This document shows positions 1-9,431 of a DNA stretch of 64,000 bases, piece by piece. The notes under the pieces are model-generated. The model saw only the letters and a list, made by a program, of their open reading frames with translations. It was not told the DNA's origin and ran no database searches. Both the position numbers and the translations under genes were made by a program. The stretch's first letter is position 1. The number at the start of each line of letters is the position of its first letter. The stretch is from Buttiauxella sp. B2 (GTDB lineage Bacteria; Pseudomonadota; Gammaproteobacteria; Enterobacterales; Enterobacteriaceae). The stretch is taken from NCBI RefSeq assembly GCF_006376615.1, contig NZ_VEXQ01000005.1:62001-126000 (forward strand), read 5' to 3'.

Positions 1-2024
1 CTGACTTCACTCTCAGTAATTTCACGAATAAAAGAGCCGTCTATTTTGAGAATATCCGCGCTGACATCCCTTAAGCGGGCATGGCTTGAAAAGCCGGTAC
101 CAAAGTCATCAATGGCGACCCGGCATCCCAGACTTTTGAGCGAACGAACCGTGTTCTGCGACTGTTCGGTATCAGACAGTGCATCAGCTTCCGTGATTTC
201 AAAGATAATGCGCTGTGGGTTGACCCCAAATTCCGTAAGCAGTAACTGAACGTGATGCACAAAACTTCCACGGCAGACGGTCACAGGAGCCAGGTTGATT
301 GAAAAACTGCGCTCAGGGTGCTGCTGCATCGTTTTTAAGGTGTTTCTAATCACCCACAAATCAATATCCGGGGCAAGGCCGGCTTCAGTTGCCACCGGAA
401 GAAACCTGTCAGGTGGAATAAACCGCCCTTCCTCATCCAACATGCGCAGCAGTATCTCGTGATACCGTTCTTCCCCGCGAGTGCTGACAATGGGCTGCGC
501 CATTAAAACGAATGCATCGTTATCCAGCGTTTTCTGCAACACCGTGCGAATATCAGTGCGCCCAACGATATAACTTTCGATGATGCGACTGGACTGCGCC
601 TCGAGGTTTTCAGGTTTACCGTTCACCAGCGATAACCCGGAAACGATACCCAGCTTGCCGGTCAGGCTATAAACGTCATTACAAAACTGGGTCGCCCGGC
701 AGTATCCAAGACCGCTTCGAAATCCAAGCTGCTGATTGTTATGTGAATAGCGAAACGTATTGGCTGCACCGTACAGAATGCTGAGCCGCCCCCAACTCGG
801 TTGTTCCAGTTTAAGCAACAAGCCAAATCCCGCATGGTAGTAAACTTTTTCATCGGCATTCAGCGTGGCGCCCAAGTGTTCTGCCAATTTTTTTTGGTAT
901 CTGGCACGGAAGTGCAAACCATAACGGCGGGAGAATAATTCCATTTCCGGAACCTGAATCAGGCAAACAGTAGAGTTCGGAGAGGCTTTGATGTCTGCCT
1001 TTAATGCCCGCAGATTTGGCATGTTTGTCATCGGATCTGTCAGACCCATATGCAGCAACTGTTCGAAACGTAACGTGTTGAATCTGGCCAACACACCCAT
1101 GATGACTAGAGTCAGAGTGAAAATAAAAATGACCGTTGAAACCAGCACCTGATGCAGCATGAAGTCGTCGTTTAGCGCGATATAGTTTTCGTTATTCTTC
1201 GCCAGCACGATCATCATTACTGTCCAGACGGGACTGGTAAAAACATAACCAATGCGCACTGCGCTCCATAGCATGAGCGGGAAAATGAGTATCAGGCTAT
1301 AAAAAGTGAACAGGATATTGCTCTGGTATGAGATGTTCAGACAGACCATCAGGCCAATGACTAACGCTGACCACACGGTAAACTGTAAAAGACTCACATT
1401 TGCTGAAAACTGGGCTTTCATCGCCCTTGCGCAAGTAAACCAATACTTTGGGCGATCGATTATCCGCAGCACCGTATAAAACAAGGGAATACCGGTTGCA
1501 CAACCATTCATAATCCCTTGTAATCTAACCAAAGTCTCAGCGCTGAAAAGATCGGAATACCTTATTGTTGAAGGGGTTCTGTGGTACATAAGCCAGCAAA
1601 CTACTTCACAAAAAATAATGCTCAATACAGCATTGCAACCGCACAGCCAGACAATTCTTTTGCTTGTTAGCTGAATGCGGCCAAAACTTGCAGAACTACG
1701 CCAACCGGCACTTAAGCGGTAGAGGTAAGTACTGATGAGTGAAGCCGCCAAATAGCACAATAATTCATTCACTTCAGCTTGTGGGCGCAAGAGCAGTGTG
1801 TAAGCCGCAAGAAGAATGAATCCAGGAAAGACTCTGTAACCAAACAGCACCAACAGCGCGGTTAATGCCGCTAATTTCAGGTCATAGACCACCAAAATAT
1901 GGCCTTCAAAAACCCGCTGGCTGCTGAGAAGCTGTGCTAGTAAGTAAAGCAGGCACGGGAGGATCAGCGGTAAACCCCACCTTTTATTGGTACGCGCTGC
2001 GCTGTTGCTCGTTGTAGAGTCCAA
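1..2024 (-). CDS. PdeF-like membrane c-di-GMP phosphodiesterase (EAL), 3' end cut by window edge
   Basis: The frame is open from a TTG at 2024 down to base 1 (674 codons, no stop), so the C-terminus lies outside the window. The first about 340 residues are hydrophobic, with multiple membrane segments as in the MASE1-type sensor of E. coli PdeF (YfgF). A degenerate GGDEF region without a GGDEF signature follows, then an EAL domain. Catalytic EAL residues are visible: E523 in EIL, Asn in INLA, Glu in FEITE, the pair in IDDFGTG (639-640) and Lys in ILKIDG. It probably hydrolyses c-di-GMP to pGpG at the inner membrane. The TTG start is the first possible one after an in-frame TAA at 2037-2039; it has no strong ribosome site, so the start is uncertain. 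It is divergent from the GGDEF-EAL gene at 2782 and is a paralogue of the gene at 18250. Confidence 0.85.
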   Translation of the reverse strand, partial: MDSTTSNSAARTNKRWGLPLILPCLLYLLAQLLSSQRVFEGHILVVYDLKLAALTALLVLFGYRVFPGFILLAAYTLLLRPQAEVNELLCYLAASLISTYLYRLSAGWRSSASFGRIQLTSKRIVWLCGCNAVLSIIFCEVVCWLMYHRTPSTIRYSDLFSAETLVRLQGIMNGCATGIPLFYTVLRIIDRPKYWFTCARAMKAQFSANVSLLQFTVWSALVIGLMVCLNISYQSNILFTFYSLILIFPLMLWSAVRIGYVFTSPVWTVMMIVLAKNNENYIALNDDFMLHQVLVSTVIFIFTLTLVIMGVLARFNTLRFEQLLHMGLTDPMTNMPNLRALKADIKASPNSTVCLIQVPEMELFSRRYGLHFRARYQKKLAEHLGATLNADEKVYYHAGFGLLLKLEQPSWGRLSILYGAANTFRYSHNNQQLGFRSGLGYCRATQFCNDVYSLTGKLGIVSGLSLVNGKPENLEAQSSRIIESYIVGRTDIRTVLQKTLDNDAFVLMAQPIVSTRGEERYHEILLRMLDEEGRFIPPDRFLPVATEAGLAPDIDLWVIRNTLKTMQQHPERSFSINLAPVTVCRGSFVHHVQLLLTEFGVNPQRIIFEITEADALSDTEQSQNTVRSLKSLGCRVAIDDFGTGFSSHARLRDVSADILKIDGSFIREITESEV

Positions 2025-2781
2025 GTTTTTAACCCGTTATGTATACCCATCGTCTTTCAAGCAGCAGATGCGTTGGATATAGGCTTTAGTTACTATTCAT
2101 GCAGTTTGGTACGTGCATTGTTAAATTGTTAAACATCCACGGCAGATATATTTAAATAAAGAATGCCGCAATTAATTAACATTTACACATGAGGGAAAAA
2201 GAACATGCCTGTTTTTCAAGTTAGCTTAAAAGCAAACAAGAAATTAACAACCGGCCATGAACATTTTTAATAATTTTGGTGACAAATGAAGGGAAAATCC
2301 ATAACCACTCTCAAGTCATTTTTAATTGTATTCATTTTTCGAACAAAAAAGAACTGCCATATATAGGCAGAAATGGACATTTTTAAACACAAAAAAAGCA
2401 TCATCCCAGCAAATAGCAGAAACCATAACAAGCTGAAAATATTGAATTATTTTATAGAAACGAAAAAGGAGTTGAGTTTTATATTGTTTATTGAAAGACA
2501 ATGCCATGCGGTATCTGCCCGCTTTATTTAATAGCAGTACTAAAGAGAATCACTCAAGATCCTCGTTAGCGTTTAATATACATTCTTTATGATTGACTTG
2601 ACCACAAGTGTTATCTATAGTCCCGGCGCGTCTTTTATATACCTATATTTATTAGCTCATCAATAATGTTACACAACCGTTCATTATTGTTGATACAACG
2701 CCTGACACACTTCATAAAAACTCACATATAAGCAACAGCCAGAAAATATATAACAATGAGTTAATATCAAATCTTTAATTC
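2025..2781. other. Long AT-rich divergent intergenic region
   Basis: This 757-bp gap separates two divergent c-di-GMP genes. The first about 40 bases (2043-2080) resemble one arm of an ERIC element (TATACCCATCGTCTTTCAAG), but the opposite arm is not convincing. The rest is strongly AT-rich with long A/T tracts and should hold both promoters, possibly with H-NS binding. I see no credible gene; a 61-codon frame on the minus strand at 2322-2507 has no coding features. Confidence 0.5.
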
Positions 2782-5010
2782 ATGAGTCTTTCGCATTTAT
2801 CAGGAAACCAACAATCTGTGGCTAAAAGTTTTTTCTCGCTTAAAAGCGTAAAAGGTTGGCACCATTCTATTGCAGGGAAAATCACCCAGTTTTTGCTGGC
2901 GGGTATTCTTATTGCGTTTGGTGCGGGTGCATGTGCCGGTTGGGGCCTGATCGACAGTTTTTCGTACCAGCAATGGGTACATCAAGCTGAAGCGAACGCT
3001 CAGATAATGACTTACATCGTGCGAAATGTTTACACCAATGTCGCGGTGGGCACCAGCCCAACGGGGCAAATTACGCGCATCGTCTCTGAGCACAAATTGG
3101 GTGACCCGGATTCCGTGATTCAAACTGGCTACAACCCTGTCGATGTGTTGGCGCTGGCCTCAGTGCAAACGCGTAACCCGACATGGCTTTTCCTTTATAC
3201 GCCAGAGAAAGGTTTCCAGGGCATCAGCAATAGCTCAGAGTCACCGGAAGCAAAAATCAAGTTCAAACACGAAAGAGCCACCGAAGCCCTGGCGAACTAT
3301 TACATTGGCTTTGCCTCCATCAATGGAAAGGAATGTTTTATTAGCGCAGTCCCTATTCTTGCACCGTCAGGCGAACTTCTTGGCAGCTTAATCAGCAGTA
3401 TTGGCAACAAAAGCCAGCTGTACGCGGCATACGACGCCATGCTAAAGAAAACGCTGGTGATTCTGGCGCTGATTTTGCTGGGGACCCTCGCGCTGGTAAC
3501 AGTGTTCATGCGCCGCATGTTCCGCCCGGTTCCATTGCTGATTAACTCTTTAACCCGCATTGCGCACGAACAAACCGATCTCATTACCCCTTATTTAGAT
3601 CAGGATGACGAAATCGGTAGGTTAGCAGCAGCGATAGAAAAACTCCGCGTAGCGATGGTGGAACGCGATTACCTGCAACGTATGCAGGACATGTCGCAAA
3701 AAATGGAATACATGGCCCACCATGATTCGCTCACCGGGTTCCCGAACCGTGCTTCCTTCAGCCAGGCACTGGATAAATGCATCCGTGAAATGAATCAGAA
3801 TGGACAATCATTCAACCTGCTGCTGATAGACCTCGATAACTTTAAACCGGTTAATGACACCTTCGGCCACTCCGCCGGGGATGAAGTGCTCATTGGAGTG
3901 GCACAGCGTTTGTCATTACTGTTAGGGCCGATGGACTTTGCCGCCCGCTTAGGCGGAGATGAATTTGCCATTCTTCAATGCGTGAAGTCGGACAATTGCC
4001 AGGAAGCCGCGGCGCTGTCGAAGAAAATTGTGCGCGCACTGAGCATTCCATTTACTTACGGCAGCAACTCTTTTGCTATTAGTTGCAGCGTAGGCATTGT
4101 CACAGCACCTTATCAGGGCAATAGCGCAACAACCTTAATGATTAATGCCGACCTGGCATTGTATGCCTCAAAACATAGCGGGCGCGGCTGCTACCACTTC
4201 TTTGAAGATGGCATGATGATGAAGCACACCAATAGCGTGTTCGTTAATCAGGAAATTATTAACGGCATTGATAACAATGAGTTTGTGCTGCATTACCAGC
4301 CAATTATCGACCTGGAAGATGAAAGCGTTTGTGGTTACGAATCACTTATCCGCTGGAATCATCCAACCAAGGGGCTGATATATCCAGACTACTTTATTAA
4401 TATTGCCGAAGAATCCGGTCTTATTATCCGTCTGGGTGAGTGGATTATTCGCCAGTCTTGCATGGCTGCCGCCAGGTGGCCGGATACAACAAAAGTTGCG
4501 GTAAATATTTCGGCCTATCAATTACATGGCCCAGGTTTTATTGATGTGATTGTTGATGCACTAAAGACCAGCGGTCTGGCCGCTAATCGCCTGGAAATAG
4601 AAGTAACGGAATCTGAAAAACTGGATCAGTCTATCGCGCTGCCGGTATTCAAAAAAATTCGTGAGATGGGCATTTCCATTGCGATGGATGACCTTGGAAC
4701 AGGATACGCGGCGCTGGATTACCTGCTTATTTATCCCTTCACGCGCATTAAAATTGCCCGCACGCTGATTATGAAACTGGAGCAAGAAAGTGCTAGCCAG
4801 TATCTGGTAGTAATGCTGATTCAGTTTGCCCAGAAATATGGCATGAGCGTGACGGCAGAAGGGGTTGAAACTGAGCAGCAGCGAACCATTTTGCGACGTA
4901 TTTCCTGCCAAAATGTTCAGGGTTACTACTACAGCCGACCACTACCTGAGAAAGACTTACCGTCAACTTTTGGTGATAAAGTGCTCGATGGGGAAGTTTG
5001 CAATGTTTAA
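2782..5010 (+). CDS. Membrane GGDEF-EAL protein (dual c-di-GMP synthase/phosphodiesterase candidate)
   Basis: 742 residues. Two membrane helices (about 31-54 and 224-243) enclose a periplasmic sensor of about 170 residues. A HAMP-like linker (about 244-297), a GGDEF domain with an intact GGDEF motif (391-395) and an EAL domain (ESL at 520-522) follow. The other EAL catalytic residues are also present: Asn in VNIS, Glu in EIEVTES, DD in MDDLGTGY and Lys in RIKIAR. Both domains could therefore be active, and the net direction cannot be read from sequence. It is the first gene of a tight array: its stop overlaps the next start, and two solute-binding proteins, lapG and lapD follow. This suggests it sets the local c-di-GMP level read by LapD in response to a periplasmic ligand. 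The ribosome site at the ATG is weak. Confidence 0.9.
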   Translation: MSLSHLSGNQQSVAKSFFSLKSVKGWHHSIAGKITQFLLAGILIAFGAGACAGWGLIDSFSYQQWVHQAEANAQIMTYIVRNVYTNVAVGTSPTGQITRIVSEHKLGDPDSVIQTGYNPVDVLALASVQTRNPTWLFLYTPEKGFQGISNSSESPEAKIKFKHERATEALANYYIGFASINGKECFISAVPILAPSGELLGSLISSIGNKSQLYAAYDAMLKKTLVILALILLGTLALVTVFMRRMFRPVPLLINSLTRIAHEQTDLITPYLDQDDEIGRLAAAIEKLRVAMVERDYLQRMQDMSQKMEYMAHHDSLTGFPNRASFSQALDKCIREMNQNGQSFNLLLIDLDNFKPVNDTFGHSAGDEVLIGVAQRLSLLLGPMDFAARLGGDEFAILQCVKSDNCQEAAALSKKIVRALSIPFTYGSNSFAISCSVGIVTAPYQGNSATTLMINADLALYASKHSGRGCYHFFEDGMMMKHTNSVFVNQEIINGIDNNEFVLHYQPIIDLEDESVCGYESLIRWNHPTKGLIYPDYFINIAEESGLIIRLGEWIIRQSCMAAARWPDTTKVAVNISAYQLHGPGFIDVIVDALKTSGLAANRLEIEVTESEKLDQSIALPVFKKIREMGISIAMDDLGTGYAALDYLLIYPFTRIKIARTLIMKLEQESASQYLVVMLIQFAQKYGMSVTAEGVETEQQRTILRRISCQNVQGYYYSRPLPEKDLPSTFGDKVLDGEVCNV

Positions 5011-5917
5011 TAAATCATCTTTGTCTAAAGCATCAACTATTGCGGCTTCGTTATTACTATTGGCAAGCCAAATATGTCAGGCGCACCCCATCCACAGTAA
5101 TAACACGCTGGAGAAAATAGCAAAAACAAAGTCAATATCACTGGGTTATCAAGATGATGCGTTCCCATTCTCCTATCTTGATGCTCAGCGCCCTGCGGGT
5201 TACTCCATTGATATTTGTAATAAAATAGTTGATGCCGTCAAAACAAAACTAAAAATTAAAGACCTTAAAGTCCACTGGATTAAAAGCAGCACCGCGTCAC
5301 AGTTCGTGTTAATCAAGAATCATGTGACGGATGTTATGTGCATCCCGGCTTTTTATTCAGAATTACGTCATCAGCAAGCTGAGTTTTCCCTGCCCTACTT
5401 TTTCTCGCGTACTCGTTTCGTTACCCGAAAAAACAACCACACTGACACAATTGAGGATTTAGCCGGGCATAGCATACTGGTTAAAAGCGGCACCATTTAT
5501 GTTGAGCAGATTCATAACATCAATAGAGTTAACGATCTCAATTTAAATATCGAACTTGATAACAATAATAACGTCGCATTCAATGATATTGAAAGTGGTG
5601 AACTACCTGCATTAGTTTCAAGTACTGTTTTCCTGAAAGGAATGATTGCACTTTCTGCCAAAGCGGAAGAGCTTGAAATATCAGATGAGGCATTAAGCCC
5701 ACCGATCCCTGCTGGATTATTGCTGCCATTGAATGACAGTGAGTTCAAAAACTTCCTGGACAGTACTATGCAATCACTTTTTTCCAGCAAAGATTTTACC
5801 GCCATTTATCAGCGATGGTTTCAGTCCCCAATCCCACCGAAAGCAATAAATCTAAATATTCCGATGTCGACGGATCTAAAAGCACTCATCACATCAACGT
5901 CACCTTATGTGTACTAA
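5003..5917 (+). CDS. Periplasmic solute-binding protein, family 3 (orphan, first of two)
   Basis: 304 residues with a signal peptide ending near A27 and a type II periplasmic-binding fold of the amino-acid (SBP_bac_3) family. I chose the ATG at 5003, which overlaps the upstream stop by 8 bases and has a good GGGGAAG site 7 bases before it; longer in-frame starts would lie inside the GGDEF-EAL gene. The family Arg that grips a ligand carboxylate seems kept (SELRHQQAEFS). The usual Asp contacting the amino group appears replaced where the paralogue downstream has LDDILAY and this protein has VSSTVFL. No ABC permease or ATPase gene is adjacent, so import is unlikely. By analogy with NspS-MbaA of Vibrio cholerae it may signal to the upstream GGDEF-EAL protein; that is inference. 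Confidence 0.85.
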   Translation: MFNKSSLSKASTIAASLLLLASQICQAHPIHSNNTLEKIAKTKSISLGYQDDAFPFSYLDAQRPAGYSIDICNKIVDAVKTKLKIKDLKVHWIKSSTASQFVLIKNHVTDVMCIPAFYSELRHQQAEFSLPYFFSRTRFVTRKNNHTDTIEDLAGHSILVKSGTIYVEQIHNINRVNDLNLNIELDNNNNVAFNDIESGELPALVSSTVFLKGMIALSAKAEELEISDEALSPPIPAGLLLPLNDSEFKNFLDSTMQSLFSSKDFTAIYQRWFQSPIPPKAINLNIPMSTDLKALITSTSPYVY

Positions 5918-5918
5918 T

Positions 5919-6779
5919 ATGAAAAAAATATTTTCCTGTAAACTAAAACTTTTGTTCCGAACGACAATGTTGCTCGCGTTGGCTATCGTCTCCCGAAACA
6001 TGTGGGCAGCCCCGGTTTCCCCCACGCTTGAGCATATTAAGCAAAGCAACACTTTAAACATTGGTTACCGTCAACTCGCGCCGTTCTCTTTCCGGGATAA
6101 TGATGGAAAAGTCACCGGTTACACTATTACGTTGTGCAATTTAATTGCTGATGAATTACGCCATTCGCTGGGTCTGAAAAAGCTCGCTATTAACTACATT
6201 CCTATTTTATTTACCGATCGCGTCTCATCACTCAATAGTAGCAAGATAGATATGGATTGTAGCGTCAATACTGATGCACCCGAAAGAAAGAGCAGTGTCT
6301 CTTTTTCCAACGATTATTATGTTGCTAATATGCGGATCGTTTCCTTGGGCAAGAATAACATTAGATCGCTCAATGATTTGAAAGGCCGTACCGTGAGTGT
6401 GCCGCGTGGTTCTAAAGATCTGTTAGAGCTGAATAGAGTTAATCGTGAGAAACATCTCAGCCTCTCAATCATTACGTCAGATACGATGGAAGATGCTTTT
6501 AATATGATGGCCCAGCATAGCACCGCCGCCGTCATACTGGATGATATATTGGCTTACCCATTTATCAACCAAAGCGAACACCCTGAAGATTTCACCGTTT
6601 CGCATGAAACGGTGGGTGATAAAATGAAGTATGCGATCATGATGAAGAAACAAGACCCCATGTTTGTCGCATTTGTCGATAAAACGCTTGAGCGCATTTT
6701 AGAGTCCCCACAAAACATGCAGCTGGTGAACAAGTTGTTAGTGCAAAAAGTGGTCATAAAAAATAAGCATAGCGACTAA
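5919..6779 (+). CDS. Periplasmic solute-binding protein, family 3 (orphan, second of two)
   Basis: 286 residues, signal peptide ending near A31, then an SBP_bac_3 amino-acid-binding fold. The start at 5919 follows the previous stop by one base; an ATG at 5907 in the same frame would add four residues and overlap. Ligand-pocket landmarks look intact: Arg in PERKSS and Asp in LDDILAY, so an amino acid or related ligand is plausible. It diverges strongly from its neighbour, so the pair is an old duplication or two independent acquisitions. With no transporter partner it is best read as a sensor component of the c-di-GMP/LapGD array. Confidence 0.85.
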   Translation: MKKIFSCKLKLLFRTTMLLALAIVSRNMWAAPVSPTLEHIKQSNTLNIGYRQLAPFSFRDNDGKVTGYTITLCNLIADELRHSLGLKKLAINYIPILFTDRVSSLNSSKIDMDCSVNTDAPERKSSVSFSNDYYVANMRIVSLGKNNIRSLNDLKGRTVSVPRGSKDLLELNRVNREKHLSLSIITSDTMEDAFNMMAQHSTAAVILDDILAYPFINQSEHPEDFTVSHETVGDKMKYAIMMKKQDPMFVAFVDKTLERILESPQNMQLVNKLLVQKVVIKNKHSD

Positions 6780-6794
6780 ATACGGGCGTTTTAA

Positions 6795-7487
6795 TTGAAC
6801 TCAGTCAGGTGGTATTCCAGGTATTCTGCATCTCTCATATTTGTGGGTGTGCTGTGGTTGTTATTTGCAGGCAGCTCATTACATGCTGCCTGGGATTTCA
6901 CCACCATTCAACAGCGGGCCGACAAACTGTATGGCCCGGCGAGCCAAAATGCTGAACAAAGAATTAATGGCTGGCAGCAGTTACTTATTCAGCAACGTAA
7001 CGAAAGTGAGCTTGCACAGCTCAATGCGGTGAATCGATTTTTTAACCAACAACTTCACTACCGTGAAGATATCGATATCTGGCATGTAATTGATTACTGG
7101 GCAACACCAATAGAATCATTACGCAAAGGAGAGGCTGATTGCGAAGATTATGCAATAGCCAAATATTTCACACTACGTCATTTGGGTGTTTCAGGAGAAA
7201 AGCTACGTATTACCTACGTTAAAGCTATCCGCCTTAACAGGGCGCACATGGTATTAACCTGGTATGCCACACCCGATGCTATTCCAATCGTGCTTGATAG
7301 TTTGACGGATAATATTTTACCCGCCACGCAGCGCCCAGATTTATTACCGGTTTATTCCTTTAATGATAGTGGGTTGTGGTTGCCAGGTAGTCAGAATAAT
7401 AAACGTGTCGGAGATAGTAAGCGCCTTTCTCGCTGGCAGGATGTATTGAAAAAAATGCGGGAAGAAGGATTCCCGATTGATGAATAG
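6795..7487 (+). CDS. lapG: LapG periplasmic cysteine protease (adhesin release)
   Basis: 230 residues: an N-terminal signal/anchor (about 10-31) and a bacterial transglutaminase-like cysteine protease domain. The catalytic triad is visible as C116 (EADCEDYA), H151 (RAHMV) and D168 (VLDSL); the H-to-D spacing of 17 equals that of Pseudomonas fluorescens LapG as I recall it (C135-H172-D189). In that family LapG cuts the N-terminal region of a LapA-type surface adhesin when LapD does not hold it, releasing the cell from the surface. The start is a TTG directly after an in-frame stop, needed to include the whole signal sequence. lapD follows 9 bases later. Confidence 0.93.
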   Translation: MNSVRWYSRYSASLIFVGVLWLLFAGSSLHAAWDFTTIQQRADKLYGPASQNAEQRINGWQQLLIQQRNESELAQLNAVNRFFNQQLHYREDIDIWHVIDYWATPIESLRKGEADCEDYAIAKYFTLRHLGVSGEKLRITYVKAIRLNRAHMVLTWYATPDAIPIVLDSLTDNILPATQRPDLLPVYSFNDSGLWLPGSQNNKRVGDSKRLSRWQDVLKKMREEGFPIDE

Positions 7488-7496
7488 GAAAAGCCT

Positions 7497-9431
7497 GTGT
7501 CTCTTTTTAAACAGCTTCTTATAGCTATCTTTATGTTTATGCTGATTATTTTCAGCGGTAGTTTTATTGTTAATCTCGAAAGCTCACGGGAACAATACAA
7601 TAATCAGCTTCTATCTCATGCGCAGGACGCCGCAACCGCATTGGGTTTATCGCTTACACCGCACGTTGACGATCCGGCGATGATCGAGCTGATGGTCAGT
7701 TCTATTTTTGATAGCGGTTATTACGATGCTATCCGCATTATCGATCAGGATAACGACAAAACTATTCTTGAACGTACCACGTCGTCGTCGATACCTGAGG
7801 TTCCGCACTGGTTTGTCGGCCTGGTCAATGTCGCCCCCCAAGCCGGTGAAGCCACTATTATGCGCGGCTGGCAGCAGGCAGCCCGCGTGGAAGTGGTGAG
7901 TAACCCCGAATTTGCGATAAAGCGCTTGTGGGAAAGTACGCTTGCCAATCTGTTGTGGATGCTGGCCTGTAGCGTAGTTTGCATTCTGGCTGGCGCTGCG
8001 TTACTCCGTCGCCAGTTACGCCCGCTTAACTATATGGTGAAGCAATCTCAAGCCATTACGCGCCGCGAATATCTCACTCAGCTCGATTTGCCAAATACGC
8101 CTGAGCTGCGCCGCGTGGTTGAAGCCATGAACTTGATGGTTACCAAGCTCAAATCGCTGTTTGAAGATCAAGCCGAGCATAGTGAGCGTTTACACAATGA
8201 AGCGTATCTCGACAGCCAGACAGGGGTCGCTAACCGCCGCGCTTTCGACATGCAAATGCAAACGCGTTTAAGCGATGAAGAAACGGCGTCGGGATATTTG
8301 CTGTTGCTGCGTATTCAGGATCTCGGCGGTTTGAACCAGCGTTTTGGCGGCCCGCATACCGATAACCTGCTCAAGCATGTTGCCGATATGATGAATGTGG
8401 TGAAAAACCAACATGCTAACGCAGACAGTATTCTTGCCCGTATCCGCGGGGGTGAATTCGCCCTGCTCTGCCCTGGTGTTTCCCACAACGAAATGCTGAA
8501 TCTGCAACATTCGCTTAATCAGCAGCTTTCTGCTTTCTACGCTACCGGTATGTCGGACATTAATCCTGTCGCACACACCGGAATGGTGCCGTTCAGTTAC
8601 GGAGATTCTCCGCAGTCGTTGTTTGTTCAGGCAGACCGTGCGTTGATGGAAGCAGAAACACACACGGCTCACGAGACGAACATAGTCCCTGAGGTTAACG
8701 CCGCCACTGAAGACCAGCATTTGTGGTTTACCCGTCTTGAGAAAGCGCTGGATAAAGAGCAATTCCAGTTATTCTTCCAGCCGGTCGTGGACTGTAAAAA
8801 TCCGCAGAAAATTCTTCATTACAAAGTACTTTCGCGCATCGTTGATGAAGAAGGTAACAGCATTACCGCAGGCCGTTTCTTGCCCTGGATTCATCGTTTT
8901 GGCTGGAGCCAACGGCTTGATCAGGTGATGTTAAGTCTGACGCTGAAACAGTTGAAAAGTTATCCGGGATATCTGGCACTCAGCCTGTCGGGGAATTCCC
9001 TGGCAAATGAACAGACCATCAAAAAACTGCTCAGCCCACTGAAGCTGAAACCACAGCTTGCCAGCCGGTTAATTCTCGAACTGGACGAAAACCAACTGCC
9101 AGAACCCGAACAGATGGAAGTCTTTATTAAATCACTGAATCAATATGGTTGTGGCCTCGGACTGCAGCACTTCGGTAGCCGCTTCGATATGATTGGTCAT
9201 CTGTCGCAATGGGGCCTGGCGTATCTAAAAATCGATTCCAGCTATATCCGCCATATTGATATTGAAAGCGATAAGCGCCTGTTTATTGATGTGTTACACA
9301 GTGCGACCAACAATATTGATTTGCCATTGATTGCCGAGCGCGTTGAAACGCAAGGCGAGTTACGAGTGCTGCAAGAAGTGGGGATTTATGGTGCGATGGG
9401 CCAGTTACTTGGTGAACCTGCGCCGTTTTGA
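7497..9431 (+). CDS. lapD: LapD inner-membrane c-di-GMP receptor controlling LapG
   Basis: 644 residues. Membrane helices at about 5-25 and 151-171 flank the LapD/MoxY periplasmic domain that sequesters LapG. A HAMP segment, a degenerate GGDEF domain (RGGEF, 317-321) and a degenerate EAL domain (KVL, 443-445) follow. These inactive signatures are the ones expected of a c-di-GMP receptor rather than an enzyme. When c-di-GMP is bound, LapD holds LapG and the adhesin stays on the cell. GTG start with an AGGAAAA site upstream. It is last in the array of sensor enzyme, two binding proteins, LapG and LapD; the secretion operon starts 800 bp downstream. Confidence 0.95.
   Translation: MSLFKQLLIAIFMFMLIIFSGSFIVNLESSREQYNNQLLSHAQDAATALGLSLTPHVDDPAMIELMVSSIFDSGYYDAIRIIDQDNDKTILERTTSSSIPEVPHWFVGLVNVAPQAGEATIMRGWQQAARVEVVSNPEFAIKRLWESTLANLLWMLACSVVCILAGAALLRRQLRPLNYMVKQSQAITRREYLTQLDLPNTPELRRVVEAMNLMVTKLKSLFEDQAEHSERLHNEAYLDSQTGVANRRAFDMQMQTRLSDEETASGYLLLLRIQDLGGLNQRFGGPHTDNLLKHVADMMNVVKNQHANADSILARIRGGEFALLCPGVSHNEMLNLQHSLNQQLSAFYATGMSDINPVAHTGMVPFSYGDSPQSLFVQADRALMEAETHTAHETNIVPEVNAATEDQHLWFTRLEKALDKEQFQLFFQPVVDCKNPQKILHYKVLSRIVDEEGNSITAGRFLPWIHRFGWSQRLDQVMLSLTLKQLKSYPGYLALSLSGNSLANEQTIKKLLSPLKLKPQLASRLILELDENQLPEPEQMEVFIKSLNQYGCGLGLQHFGSRFDMIGHLSQWGLAYLKIDSSYIRHIDIESDKRLFIDVLHSATNNIDLPLIAERVETQGELRVLQEVGIYGAMGQLLGEPAPF

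Noticed and set aside
2322-2507. 61-codon minus-strand frame
   Set aside because: AT-rich, no ribosome site, no domain; likely chance in a promoter region.
8268-8762. 164-codon frame opposite lapD
   Set aside because: Shadow of the lapD coding sequence on the other strand.
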